DNA from: Thermococcus sp.
GTDB lineage: Archaea > Methanobacteriota_B > Thermococci > Thermococcales > Thermococcaceae
Length of the DNA: 45,410 nt
Reading direction: 5' to 3'
Assembly: GCA_015523195.1 (NCBI GenBank)
Contig: WAKU01000101.1
Coordinates: 1 to 45,410 of the forward strand
This document shows positions 1-7,666 of this stretch, in pieces. Position numbers and translations under genes: made by a program. How positions within the stretch are numbered: the first letter of the stretch is position 1; each line of letters opens with the position of its first letter. The notes beneath the pieces were generated by a model. The model was not told where the DNA came from and did no database searches. It was given only the letters and a program-made list of their open reading frames with translations.

Positions 1-1
1 A

Positions 2-367
2 AAAAGAGCGGGATTGGAAAGACCGCTTATAGCCGGGATGCTCCTCCAGAGTGGGGCTCTACTCCTCGTTGGCTTTCCCACCGTGGTGGCGCTCTTCCCG
101 GCGGTTCTACTTGTGGGCTTCGGCGGGGAGCTCCTCAACGTCTCCTTCGACAGCCTGATGCAGAAGGCCATCCCACTCGAAAGCCTCGGAACCGCGAGGG
201 GCATCTTTGACGCCCTCGCGACGCTGATAATTCCCCTCTCGCAGTTAGCTTTTGCGTGGGCGATTGAAAAGGGCGGTGAAATCCGGGTTTTTGCAATTGT
301 GGCGTTTTCCCTTGCGTTGACCGCTTCCCTCCTCTTTGAGAAATTCCTCGGGGACGCAAAAGCATAA
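2..367 (+). CDS. MFS transporter, C-terminal fragment (cut by window edge)
   Basis: The frame is open to the first bases of the window, so the TTG at 14 in the ORF track is not a real start; about 121 C-terminal residues are visible. They form roughly three to four hydrophobic membrane segments separated by short charged loops, with a conserved-looking stretch (SLGTARGIFDAL) of the kind found in the second half of major facilitator superfamily carriers. It ends with a short basic cytoplasmic tail. The substrate cannot be told from this part. A GNAT gene follows on the same strand after a short gap with its own TATA-like element. Confidence 0.7.
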   Translation, partial: KRAGLERPLIAGMLLQSGALLLVGFPTVVALFPAVLLVGFGGELLNVSFDSLMQKAIPLESLGTARGIFDALATLIIPLSQLAFAWAIEKGGEIRVFAIVAFSLALTASLLFEKFLGDAKA

Positions 368-403
368 AATCCCGGGCATCGACACACCTGCGGGTGAAAA
401 GCA

Positions 404-1216
404 ATGAACCCAACCATCCGCGAGGCAACACCCGAGGACAAACCCTTCATAGAGGAAATTGCAAAGCTGACGTGGGGCGGAGGGGACTACTTAGCGAGGG
501 TATTTGACGAATGGGTAAAGGACGGCCACTTCTACGTCCTTGAGCTTGGGGGAAAGGTGATCGGAACGGCGAAGCTAACCCTTCTGCCCGGCAAAGTCGG
601 CTGGCTTGAAGGCCTAAGGGTTCATCCGGACTACCGCTTGAGGGGCTACGGAAGGCTTTTGCACAGCTTCATGCTCGACCTTGGCGAGAAGCTCGCTGAG
701 GAAGGGAAAATAGGGGCCCTTGAGTTCGCAACTTATTTCCTCAACCGCGAGAGCATCTCACTGGCGGAAAAGACCGGCTTTCGTGTCAAAGCGAAATTCT
801 TCGTTTTCAGTGCAAAAACAGAAAGCTTCGAGCCGGAAGAACCCGAGAGGGTTGAGCCCGAGATGGAGGATCTAACCCTCGGAATAATCCCGCTCGGCTG
901 GAAGTTCGTCCACAGGAGCGAGGAAGCCTTAAGGTGGCTCAGAGAGAAGGGGGAAGTCTATGAAGTTAGCGGCTTCAAGTTCCTCGCCACCAGGGACGGT
1001 GGGAGCTTCACGCCGCTCTCAACCGGCTTGGGGTGCATAAGGGTAATGCTGCCGGCGATGGCGTGGGTGGCCGGCGAGAAGGGTAGGGAGGAGTTCGACC
1101 TGATGCTCCCGAGCGGCATGAAGCCCGTCCTCCCCGGCCTGAGGAGGCTCGGCCTCTTCCTCTGGGACGAGACGGAAGAACCGAACGTCCTCGTCTTCAG
1201 AAAAAAGTTGAAGTAA
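404..1216 (+). CDS. GNAT family N-acetyltransferase with extra C-terminal domain
   Basis: The N-terminal 140 residues have the GNAT fold signature: a beta-strand pair (FYVLELGGKVIGTAKL) and the acetyl-CoA loop RLRGYG at residues 78-83. The C-terminal 130 residues are not recognised and may be a second, degenerate GNAT lobe or a substrate-binding domain. Such proteins acetylate an amine on a small molecule or protein; the acceptor is unknown. The ATG at 404 follows GGGTGAAAA, a fair ribosome binding site, and an AT-rich TATA-like element lies near 361-368. The gene stops one base before the convergent CGP-CTERM gene. Confidence 0.85.
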   Translation: MNPTIREATPEDKPFIEEIAKLTWGGGDYLARVFDEWVKDGHFYVLELGGKVIGTAKLTLLPGKVGWLEGLRVHPDYRLRGYGRLLHSFMLDLGEKLAEEGKIGALEFATYFLNRESISLAEKTGFRVKAKFFVFSAKTESFEPEEPERVEPEMEDLTLGIIPLGWKFVHRSEEALRWLREKGEVYEVSGFKFLATRDGGSFTPLSTGLGCIRVMLPAMAWVAGEKGREEFDLMLPSGMKPVLPGLRRLGLFLWDETEEPNVLVFRKKLK

Positions 1217-1217
1217 G

Positions 1218-2798
1218 TTAGGGCCTCCTGCGGAAAAGCGGAAGCAGGGAGAGCACAACAAGGAAGGCCGGCCCGCAGATTCCTCCCTTTTCAGCCGTTG
1301 AGGTTGGGGAGGTTGAGGAAGTTTCTCGGCTGGAAGTGCTCGACGTAGAGGTCTCTGACAGGGAGCTTGAGGAAGTGCTGGCGGATGTTGAAGACCTGCT
1401 GTGGGTGTAGGCCGTTGATGTTGTGCTCGTCCTCGGCTTTAAGCTTGAGCTCATGAGGTTGCCCGAACAGGGGTTCTTCTCGGAGAGGTCGAGCTTTTCG
1501 AGCTTCACCTCAAGGGGCAGGGCTTTTACCATGGCCTTCCCGGTCTTGATGGGCCCGGCGCTTTCCGTGCTCACGTCAAAAGATTGCGCCTTCAGTTCCG
1601 GGTTCTCCGCTTGACAGGGTGTTGAGCCGTCCTTGGTGATGGCGAGGAATACCAAACCCGGATCCATCAGGAAGTTCCTGTAGTAGGTCACGTAGAGGTA
1701 GTCGCCGAGGGAAATGCCGCCGAGCCTGTCGTCTATCATGGAATCGCCGGTTACGATGTTCCACCTCGGCTTCCCGCCTCCGTCGAGGCTGAGAACCCAG
1801 ACGTGCCTGTGGTAACCGCTCCCTCCCTCCTGAAGGGTTGAGCCCGCGCTTCCGAGGATGTAGAAGTTCCCGTCCGAGAGGAGCGAGACGAAGGTGTAGC
1901 CCGTTTTCGGAAACTTCTCCGCCCACAGGGGCTTTCCGTCACCGCTTAAGGCCAAGATGAACGGCTCGTAGAGCTCGGGCTTGATGGCACCGATAATGTA
2001 GACCTTTCCATCCTTCACCAGGAGTCCCTTCAGGATGTACTCGTTGTTGAGGTTTACGGCGATTCCCTTGGTTATGTTTCCGTTTTCGTCAATCCAGAAG
2101 AGGAGTGGTCTAAGAACGCTGACGAGCATGAGAACCCTTCCATCCGGGGAAAGCTCGATGCCGATAGGCTTGGCCCCGATGTCGGCTGTTGTGAAGCTCC
2201 TCGCCCAGATGAGCGTTCCATCGTTGGCGAGCCTTAGGAGAACCGTTACAGGTCTCTGCCAGCTTATGCTCTGGGCTAAGATGTAGATGCCGTCCTGACT
2301 CACGAGGGCGTCAACGGGCATAAGCTCCCTGGGTTTTGTTTTTCCGCTGGAGCGAACTGAGAGCTGGTAGTATTTCGCCCAAACCGCACTGCCGTCCTTT
2401 TTAAGCTCGGTGACGATCATGGCCGAGAAGGAGGAAGAGCCAATCCTTTTCGCCGGAAATACCGCTAAGAGGTTGCCGTTGGGGAGGGGCCTGAGTATTC
2501 CGTGACTCCCCTCGGTAATCCCTCTTGCCATGACCTCGCTCCCGTTGACTGTAAAGATTAACCTTTCAGCGAACTTTAGTTCACCGCTCCCCGCATTTAG
2601 GGCAAGGAGGTAGAACCTCCCTTTAGTGTAGTTGGCTTCGTAGACACCCGCTAAATAGATTGTCCCGTCGGTGAATATCGGCTGAGCAGGGTAGGTGAAG
2701 GTTGCGCCCTTTATCGCGTACTTAACCGCCCAGCCCTTGGCGCTCACAGCGGGAGCCGTCAGAAGGATGGCTATGAGGAGCACCGCAAGGTTCCTCAC
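1218..2798 (-). CDS. secreted propeller-like protein with CGP-CTERM tail
   Basis: A 526-residue exported protein. A signal peptide (RNLAVLLIAILLTAPAVSA) opens it, then comes a long beta-rich region with repeated units of the type LLRLANDGTLIWARSF and ALSGDGKPLWAEKF, typical of PQQ- or SBBP-like beta-propeller repeats. A Ser/Thr-rich linker follows, and the end is ICGPAFLVVLSLLPLFRRRP, which is the CGP-CTERM signal (Cys-Gly-Pro, hydrophobic helix, Arg tail) known in Thermococcales. The Cys probably becomes the anchoring site after processing. The GTG at 2798 follows GGGTGGTT; GTG 2807 is an alternative. It resembles the gene at 29490 in overall plan. The ligand is unknown. Confidence 0.85.
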   Translation of the reverse strand: MRNLAVLLIAILLTAPAVSAKGWAVKYAIKGATFTYPAQPIFTDGTIYLAGVYEANYTKGRFYLLALNAGSGELKFAERLIFTVNGSEVMARGITEGSHGILRPLPNGNLLAVFPAKRIGSSSFSAMIVTELKKDGSAVWAKYYQLSVRSSGKTKPRELMPVDALVSQDGIYILAQSISWQRPVTVLLRLANDGTLIWARSFTTADIGAKPIGIELSPDGRVLMLVSVLRPLLFWIDENGNITKGIAVNLNNEYILKGLLVKDGKVYIIGAIKPELYEPFILALSGDGKPLWAEKFPKTGYTFVSLLSDGNFYILGSAGSTLQEGGSGYHRHVWVLSLDGGGKPRWNIVTGDSMIDDRLGGISLGDYLYVTYYRNFLMDPGLVFLAITKDGSTPCQAENPELKAQSFDVSTESAGPIKTGKAMVKALPLEVKLEKLDLSEKNPCSGNLMSSSLKPRTSTTSTAYTHSRSSTSASTSSSSLSETSTSSTSSRETSSTSPTSTAEKGGICGPAFLVVLSLLPLFRRRP

Positions 2799-3229
2799 GC
2801 CAACCACCCATTATTTCCCTTTCGCTCAAATCCTTAAATAAGTTTTTTAGAGGCAGATTTTAGCGGTTAAAGCTGAGTTAAGTCAGGTAGGAGGGTTTTG
2901 GAGATGGTGGAACCTTCCACCTTAAAATCAGCCGGGGGCGTGGGAACCAAAGCGGTGCCGGAGGTGACCCAAAGTTGGTTTCAACCTGAAACTTTATTTT
3001 AAGTTTTGGATAATGTTAAGAACCTCAGCTTTTCGGTTGGGATGACTTGGTATTGGAACCTTTTGTAGCTTTTTAATGGCGACATATGACACGACCTTTG
3101 ATATTTATAAAACATGAGGACCATTAGTATGCAAACGATGCTTGCTGGTTATGTTTGGGTAACAAACCGCAACTTTAATAACCCCTTTCGAAAATTTTTC
3201 GATGAACCAGGCTTTCGAGGTGACATAAG
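2799..3229. promoter_or_regulatory. divergent intergenic region upstream of amt
   Basis: A 431-base gene-free stretch between two divergent genes. For the minus-strand gene a TATA-like TTATTTAA lies near 2830. For amt there are two candidate TATA boxes, TTTATAAAA near 3104 and TTTAATAA at 3174-3181, and a good ribosome binding site (GAGGTGA) before the ATG at 3230. Between the proximal TATA and the start is a perfect 15-base palindrome, TCGAAAA-T-TTTTCGA (3188-3202), placed near the expected transcription start and so a candidate repressor site. A second inverted repeat, GGTGGAA-CC-TTCCACC, is at 2906-2921. No convincing ORF or RNA was seen. Confidence 0.5.
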
Positions 3230-4435
3230 ATGTTCAATCCTGGCAGCGATGGATTTATGCTGATTGCGGCCGCCCTGGTCTTTATAATGACCCCCGGTCT
3301 GGCTTTCTTCTACGGGGGAATGGTGCACAGGAAGAACGCGGTAAACATGATGATGCAGAACTTCTTCTCCGCCGGCTGGACAACAGTCCTCTGGGTTACC
3401 TTCGGCTTCAGCTTGGCCTTCAGCAGGGACATTGCAGGGGTGATAGGCAACCTTCACTACGCTTTCCTGACCCACATAAGCCCGAGCACTCTCTTTCCTG
3501 GAAACGACCAGATAAGCATGCTGACCTTCATGGTCTATCAGCTCATGTTCGCGATAATCACGCCCGTTCTCATGACCGGTGCGTTCGCGGACAGGATGCG
3601 CTTCAAAGCCTTCATCGTCTTCCTCACGCTCTGGCTCACCGTCATATACTTCCCCCTCGCCCACTGGGTCTGGGGAGGCGGCTTCCTCGCCAAGTGGGGT
3701 GTTGAGGACTTCGCTGGAGGTCTCGTCGTCCACACGAGTGCCGGCTTCGGTGCATTGGCTGCAGTCCTCTACCTCGGCAAGAGGAAGTTCCCGAAGGAAG
3801 GCAACCACAACCTTGCCCTGATAGCGGTTGGGACGGCCCTCCTGTGGTTCGGCTGGTTCGGGTTCAATGCGGGCTCAGCCCTGAGGGTTGATCTCGACAC
3901 GAACATTGCCTTCGTCAACACCATGGAGGCCGCGGCATTTGCGGCCGTGACCTGGATGTTCTGGGACTACTGGAGAACCGGCAAGTGGAGTGCCATCGGC
4001 TTCATGGCGGGTTCAATAGCGGGCCTCGCCACAATAACCCCGGCTGCAGGCTTTGTGAACCCCCAGGCGGCCATGCTCATAGGTATCGTAGCGGCTATAG
4101 TCTGCCACCTCGCCGTTGACTACAAGAACAGAAAGGGCTGGGACGATGCACTTGACGTCTGGGGCGTCCACGGGATAGGTGGCTTCAGTGGCATAATACT
4201 CTTAGGAATATTCGGCAGTGCGGCGATACTCGGGAGCAACGGCCTAATCTACGGTGGGGGAACCTTCTTCCTCAAGGAGACCGCAGCAGCCATATTCGTG
4301 GCCATCTACGCCTTCGTCGTCACCTACATCCTAATCTGGATAACCGACAAGATAACACCCGTCCGCGTCCCGGAGGAGGCTGAAAAGGTAGGGCTCGACG
4401 AATACGAGTGGGCTGAGGAAGCTTACGCCCTCTGA
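3230..4435 (+). CDS. amt: ammonium transporter, Amt/MEP/Rh family
   Basis: A 401-residue membrane protein, normal length for Amt, with about eleven hydrophobic helices. It carries the family signature VHTSAGFGALAA, which holds the first pore histidine, and the second pore histidine in WGVHGIGG; the Asp in EDFAGG is the usual structural residue beside the ammonium site. The N-terminal FFYGGMVHRKNAVNMMMQ block is also typical. The trimer passes ammonium or ammonia across the cytoplasmic membrane. No glnB (PII) gene is adjacent, although such linkage is common in archaea. A T-rich stretch (CTTCTTTTTTCGTTTT) after the stop looks like an archaeal terminator. Confidence 0.95.
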   Translation: MFNPGSDGFMLIAAALVFIMTPGLAFFYGGMVHRKNAVNMMMQNFFSAGWTTVLWVTFGFSLAFSRDIAGVIGNLHYAFLTHISPSTLFPGNDQISMLTFMVYQLMFAIITPVLMTGAFADRMRFKAFIVFLTLWLTVIYFPLAHWVWGGGFLAKWGVEDFAGGLVVHTSAGFGALAAVLYLGKRKFPKEGNHNLALIAVGTALLWFGWFGFNAGSALRVDLDTNIAFVNTMEAAAFAAVTWMFWDYWRTGKWSAIGFMAGSIAGLATITPAAGFVNPQAAMLIGIVAAIVCHLAVDYKNRKGWDDALDVWGVHGIGGFSGIILLGIFGSAAILGSNGLIYGGGTFFLKETAAAIFVAIYAFVVTYILIWITDKITPVRVPEEAEKVGLDEYEWAEEAYAL

Positions 4436-4436
4436 A

Positions 4437-4455
4437 CTCTTCTTTTTTCGTTTTG
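4437..4455 (+). terminator. T-rich transcription terminator after amt
   Basis: Directly after the amt stop the coding strand reads CTCTTCTTTTTTCGTTTT. Archaeal RNA polymerase terminates at such oligo-U runs without needing a hairpin. The next gene has its own TATA-like element, which agrees with a transcription boundary here. Confidence 0.55.
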
Positions 4456-4510
4456 CTCGACAACGGCAAACCTCTTTAGGATTAAATCCCATTCCCTTCA
4501 GGTGTTTTGA

Positions 4511-5134
4511 ATGGAGGTAGTCGGTCTGGATGAGGCTCGCCTACCGGAGTTTCAGGCCCTCTACACCGAGTTCTTCGTGGAGCTCCGGGGAAAGCAGGGG
4601 TGGAAGGCGACGAAAGAAGCCTACAGAAGGGAGGCCGAAAACTACTTTAAGCGGGGCGACACCATCTTCCTCGCCCTGGAAGGCAGCAAAGCGGTAGGGT
4701 TCCTAAGGCTTTCGAGCAGGGAAGGCTGCTTCTGGGTCGAGGAGATATACGTGAGGCCAGAGTTCAGGGGAAAGGGGATCGGCAGGGCGCTTGTTGGGAG
4801 GGCCGAGGAGGAGGTTCTGAAGCACGACAACTCGCTTTACCTCTTCGTCCTGCCGCAGGACAAGGATGCGATAGCCTTCTGGAAGAGGCTCGGCTACGAC
4901 GTGGTGAACACTGTTGAACTGGTTAAGGATCCCACAGGAGCGCCGCGGGACGGGGACTTCCTCACGATCGAGATTTTGGGTGAAGGCTTTAGAATCTTTG
5001 GGTGGAAGGGCAGGAGCTTCACCGATGAGGAGAGGCGCTTCATGGATCTTTTGAGGGAGTTCTATGGAAAGGGTGGGACGAAAGAAGAGTTCTTAGAGCT
5101 CGTGAGCAGGGCATTGGAGGGATGGCTGGAGTGA
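4511..5134 (+). CDS. GNAT family N-acetyltransferase
   Basis: A 207-residue protein. The GNAT core spans about residues 1-150 with the acetyl-CoA binding loop FRGKGIG at 85-91 and the following helix GRALVGRAEEEV. The last 45 residues (after FGWKGRSFTDEE) form an extra helical tail that predicts an added function or partner contact. Start ATG 4511 follows AGGTGTTTTGA, and a TATA-like ATTAAA lies about 30 bases upstream. The next gene begins 13 bases before this one stops, so the two are translationally coupled and probably act together. The acetyl acceptor is unknown. Confidence 0.85.
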   Translation: MEVVGLDEARLPEFQALYTEFFVELRGKQGWKATKEAYRREAENYFKRGDTIFLALEGSKAVGFLRLSSREGCFWVEEIYVRPEFRGKGIGRALVGRAEEEVLKHDNSLYLFVLPQDKDAIAFWKRLGYDVVNTVELVKDPTGAPRDGDFLTIEILGEGFRIFGWKGRSFTDEERRFMDLLREFYGKGGTKEEFLELVSRALEGWLE

Positions 5135-5577
5135 TCGCGGAGCCAGAGGAGATTGAAGTCCTAATAGGTGAGCTCTCAGAGAGAACTGGGAAGGGCTTCA
5201 GCGTTTCATCCAGGGAGCTCTGGGAGTACCTCCATGCGGAGACCTATGAGGACGATGTATACACTGCCAAAGACGTTCTGTCAAATGAATACCTGCTGTT
5301 CCATGAACTCCTTGAAATTGAGTGCCTCAAGGGGAAGGGTCTGGGGATAACGCCAAAGGTTATCATTGAGAACCCTGAAACGGTTTACGAGTGCCATCTG
5401 ATGGCCCTTGAGGAGGAGCTTGAGTTAGCCCTCAAAGAGGGCGACCTTGAATGGGTTGAGGAGAGACTCAAAGACGCCGAGGGCTATCTGGAGGACGAAC
5501 ATCTGCCCGAAAAGCTGAGGGAGGAGGAGGTGAGGATCCTCCGGAAGTTTGGCCAGGGGGGCAAGCAGAAATTTTGA
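5122..5577 (+). CDS. conserved hypothetical protein coupled to GNAT
   Basis: A 151-residue acidic, mostly helical soluble protein that I do not recognise. It starts inside the end of the GNAT gene in another frame, so the pair is one operon. Visible features are HELLEIECLKGKG at about residues 57-69, where His and Glu residues sit on one helix face as in metal-binding or HD-like helices, and a Glu/Leu-rich C-terminal helical hairpin (LMALEEELELALKEGD, then EERLKDAEGYLEDEHL). No signal peptide or membrane segment. A role as substrate or regulator of the acetyltransferase is only an inference from coupling. Confidence 0.7.
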   Translation: MAGVIAEPEEIEVLIGELSERTGKGFSVSSRELWEYLHAETYEDDVYTAKDVLSNEYLLFHELLEIECLKGKGLGITPKVIIENPETVYECHLMALEEELELALKEGDLEWVEERLKDAEGYLEDEHLPEKLREEEVRILRKFGQGGKQKF

Positions 5578-5721
5578 GTTAAAGGAACCTCTTTCAGATA
5601 TCTTCCGAATTGATAGAGTTCTTGAGCTGATGAACTAATGCAAAACCCTGCGCAACTTGAGTTCCCTGACAAGAAAAGCTGCGAGAGCAGAAAACTGCCG
5701 GTAATATAAGCGGAGAACTCC

Positions 5722-5775
5722 TTCACCCCGGGAGGGAGAGAGGCGCTGATTTACGTGGAGCCCATAAAAAAGATT
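5722..5775 (+). pseudogene. remnant of a GNAT gene C-terminus
   Basis: A short open stretch reads TPGGREALIYVEPIKK, which resembles the end of the GNAT at 6598-7056 (PEWGEEALIYVKCIKR). The core 17 bases GAGGCGCTGATTTACGT are identical in both places (5740-5756 and 7021-7037) and in the same reading frame. No start, acetyl-CoA loop or other GNAT part is present upstream, so this is most simply a decayed duplicate or recombination scar. It could be chance, but shared frame and flanking residue similarity argue against that. Confidence 0.4.
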
Positions 5776-5788
5776 TGGTGGGAGGAAG

Positions 5789-6073
5789 TCATTCCTCCAG
5801 AAAACGCTCCATCTTCTCGACTTTCTCCTCGATGTGACTGAGCCTCCGGTCTATCTCCTCTAACTTTGAACCGAGCTGTGCGGGCACTTCACTCCCCTTT
5901 GGTTCGGGAACGGCGCGAACTATTCCAATGGAAATGCCTGCTGACAGCAGTAGAAACAACAGGAGCCCGAAGAGGGTGTCGCTCGGGGTTAAATCCATTG
6001 CCCAGATCCAACCAACGACGATTACTGTCGTGACGATCCATACTCCTGCAATAGCCACATGCTTAGTCTCCAT
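5789..6073 (-). CDS. small membrane protein with C-terminal coiled coil
   Basis: A 94-residue protein with two hydrophobic helices (VAIAGVWIVTTVIVVGWIWAM and LFGLLLFLLLSAGISIGIV) followed by a Pro-rich spacer and a charged heptad segment (LEEIDRRLSHIEEKVEKME) that should form a cytoplasmic coiled coil. The ATG at 6073 is chosen over the ORF-track start because GGAGGTGG sits just before it. It overlaps the ArsR-type regulator gene by 11 bases and must be co-transcribed with it. A DNA-binding regulator paired with a small membrane partner is a recurring archaeal plan, so this may tether or sense for the regulator. No family name can be given. Confidence 0.75.
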   Translation of the reverse strand: METKHVAIAGVWIVTTVIVVGWIWAMDLTPSDTLFGLLLFLLLSAGISIGIVRAVPEPKGSEVPAQLGSKLEEIDRRLSHIEEKVEKMERFLEE

Positions 6074-6362
6074 AAAACCACCTCCTGAGGGATTCCGGGG
6101 AGATGCAAACGTTAAAGGGGACCAGCTCATAGAACCTGAGCGCCTTTCCCCTTTCCTCGTCGATCACGAGCCTGCTTTTGACTATCCCTGCCTTTTCGAG
6201 CTTCTTCAGGTGTATCTTTGCCAGTCCCCTGCTTACCCCAAGTGAACGGGCTATCTCGTTGAGGTACATCGGCCTCTCCCCTTCCGCGAGCAGGGCCACT
6301 ATCTTGAGCCTGAGTGGATGCCCAAGGCCGTCGAGCAACTTCGCAAGCTCCTCGGCACTCAT
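6063..6362 (-). CDS. ArsR-type winged-helix transcriptional regulator
   Basis: A 99-residue DNA-binding protein. The pattern LGHPLRLKIVALLAEGERPM then EIARSLGVSRGLAKIHLKKLEKAGIV is a clear helix-turn-helix and recognition helix of the ArsR/HTH_20 type; the wing follows in VKSRLVIDEERGKALRFYEL. The second Met (ATG 6362) is used because a TATA-like element near 6399 would give a start of transcription near 6374; the TTG at 6374 is the longer alternative. No cysteine metal site is visible, so the signal is not a metal seen in sequence. It overlaps the downstream membrane-protein gene. The inverted repeat just upstream may be its own operator. Confidence 0.85.
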   Translation of the reverse strand: MSAEELAKLLDGLGHPLRLKIVALLAEGERPMYLNEIARSLGVSRGLAKIHLKKLEKAGIVKSRLVIDEERGKALRFYELVPFNVCISPESLRRWFYGD

Positions 6363-6379
6363 GTAATCACTCAATAACT

Positions 6380-6397
6380 TGTAACCATTTAATTACA
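6380..6397. promoter_or_regulatory. candidate operator of the ArsR-type regulator
   Basis: The inverted repeat TGTAA-N8-TTACA lies about 18 to 35 bases before the chosen ATG and overlaps the AT-rich TATA-like region read on the minus strand. A dimeric winged-helix regulator bound here would block TBP, so autorepression is a reasonable inference. Confidence 0.4.
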
Positions 6398-6445
6398 TTT
6401 AAGGGTTTCGGCTTGATCGGTTGATGTTTGCTATGCCTCTAAGAG

Positions 6446-6467
6446 TGGGGGACTGTTAACGCCCCCA
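6446..6467. repeat. hairpin-forming inverted repeat
   Basis: TGGGGG and CCCCCA flank a 10-base loop (ACTGTTAACG). It sits in the divergent gap between the ArsR-type gene and a GNAT gene, well upstream of both TATA boxes. It could be a protein site or part of an untranslated RNA; nothing decides this. Confidence 0.35.
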
Positions 6468-6557
6468 TCACCCCGCTGAGGGTTCATGATCTCCCTTAGG
6501 CTATCTAAAAGATTATACTCAGGAGGTGAGGGAAGGGCAAAGAGGTGAGCAGGAGGC

Positions 6558-6565
6558 TTTAAATA
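6558..6565 (+). promoter_or_regulatory. TATA box of the GNAT gene
   Basis: TTTAAATA preceded by a purine-rich BRE-like stretch lies 33-40 bases before ATG 6598. The expected start of transcription, about 6585-6588, leaves a leader of only ten or so bases, which supports 6598 rather than the ORF-track start at 6526 as the initiation codon. Confidence 0.6.
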
Positions 6566-6597
6566 CGTCTCGCGAAACTGGACTTATGGGAGAAGGC

Positions 6598-7056
6598 ATG
6601 CACATCAAGCCACTCGAAGCCGAAGAAGAAAGGCTCGCCTGCCTTGAGATAGCTCGCGGTTTGCCCGAGTGGTTCAACGAGGCCGGACTTGAGGCGATGG
6701 AACGCGACCTTAAAAGCGAAACGACGTTCATAGCCGTTGAGAACGGTAGGGTTCTCGGCTTCATAACGGTAAAACCAATCGATAAGAAAGCCCTCGAAAT
6801 CCTCTGGATGGCGGTTACGAGGGAGTTTAGGGGGAAGGGCATCGGAACTGAAATGCTGCGCTTCGTTGAGAGGTGGGCAGAAGAACGGAACTTTGAGATT
6901 CTGGTCGTCAAGACCTCGGGCGATTTGAGCTACAAACCCTACGACGAGACAAGGAGGTTCTACGAGCGGAGGGGTTTTGTTAGGGTGGCCTTGATAGACC
7001 CCTATCCAGAGTGGGGTGAGGAGGCGCTGATTTACGTCAAATGTATTAAGAGGTAA
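6598..7056 (+). CDS. GNAT family N-acetyltransferase
   Basis: A 152-residue single-domain GNAT. The acetyl-CoA loop EFRGKGIG is at about residues 76-83, and the C-terminal half has the usual NEILVVKTSG-like strand and the FYERRGFVRV strand found in amino-acid-like or antibiotic-like acetyltransferases. Start 6598 fits a TATA box at 6558; an in-frame ATG at 6586 is possible. It is monocistronic: divergent from the ArsR unit and convergent with the next gene. Substrate unknown. The last residues recur in a short remnant near 5722-5775. Confidence 0.85.
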   Translation: MHIKPLEAEEERLACLEIARGLPEWFNEAGLEAMERDLKSETTFIAVENGRVLGFITVKPIDKKALEILWMAVTREFRGKGIGTEMLRFVERWAEERNFEILVVKTSGDLSYKPYDETRRFYERRGFVRVALIDPYPEWGEEALIYVKCIKR

Positions 7057-7071
7057 AAGTAAAAATCTCAC

Positions 7072-7590
7072 TCAATCCCCTTCGATCTCCTCTGCCATCT
7101 TCCTCAGCTTCTTGATGTCCTCTGGAGTCATGTCGCAGAGACACTTACTCTCCACCATCAGGTTCTCAATCGTTAGGGCGAGGTTGGAGATGCGGTCTTT
7201 GTTCTTGAGCACGAGCTCCCTCGATTCAAAGAAGTTGTTCCCCACCCTGTGGAAGAATATCCCCAAACTGCTTCCAAAGGCGGCGAGGTCTGAGTATTTG
7301 GGATCATTGGTGAGGAAATATAGGGAATTTGCAGTAGACTCAAGGTTGTAGGCACAATGTGCGAGCATTAGTGAAAAACTGCCGAGTGTTGGAGAGGAGG
7401 TGTTCTTCTCAGCCAGCGAGACTAAAATGCCGGAGCCTTCAAAGCATTCCATCTCAGAGCTTGCAACTTCCTCTAAATCGTTAATCGCGTTATCCTTTGA
7501 CTTCTCGGTCTCCCTCCATTTCCAGGTCGCAAAGCTCGCGTAGACGAGAAGAACCACCAACAGCGCGGCCAGGATCTTATACTTCTGCAT
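7072..7590 (-). CDS. membrane-anchored hypothetical protein
   Basis: A 172-residue protein with one N-terminal hydrophobic helix (ILAALLVVLLVYASFATW, residues 6-23) acting as an uncleaved anchor, and an outward-facing, mainly helical domain. Four Cys are present outside the anchor (MECFEG, AHCAYN and the pair in KCLCD), which could form disulfides. I do not recognise the family. Codons are more AT-rich than in the neighbours. The ATG at 7590 has a weak ribosome binding site. It is convergent with the GNAT and divergent from the MFS gene. Confidence 0.7.
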   Translation of the reverse strand: MQKYKILAALLVVLLVYASFATWKWRETEKSKDNAINDLEEVASSEMECFEGSGILVSLAEKNTSSPTLGSFSLMLAHCAYNLESTANSLYFLTNDPKYSDLAAFGSSLGIFFHRVGNNFFESRELVLKNKDRISNLALTIENLMVESKCLCDMTPEDIKKLRKMAEEIEGD

Positions 7591-7666
7591 TGTAATTCAC
7601 CCAAATAAAGTCATCTAAATCTTTTTAAAAATTCTGTCTAAACTTCCTTAAGCTGATGGTGAGGAC

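Noticed and set aside
3149-3808. 219-residue minus-strand ORF opposite amt
   Set aside because: Charged shadow frame of a membrane protein gene; amt has full motifs and a good start.
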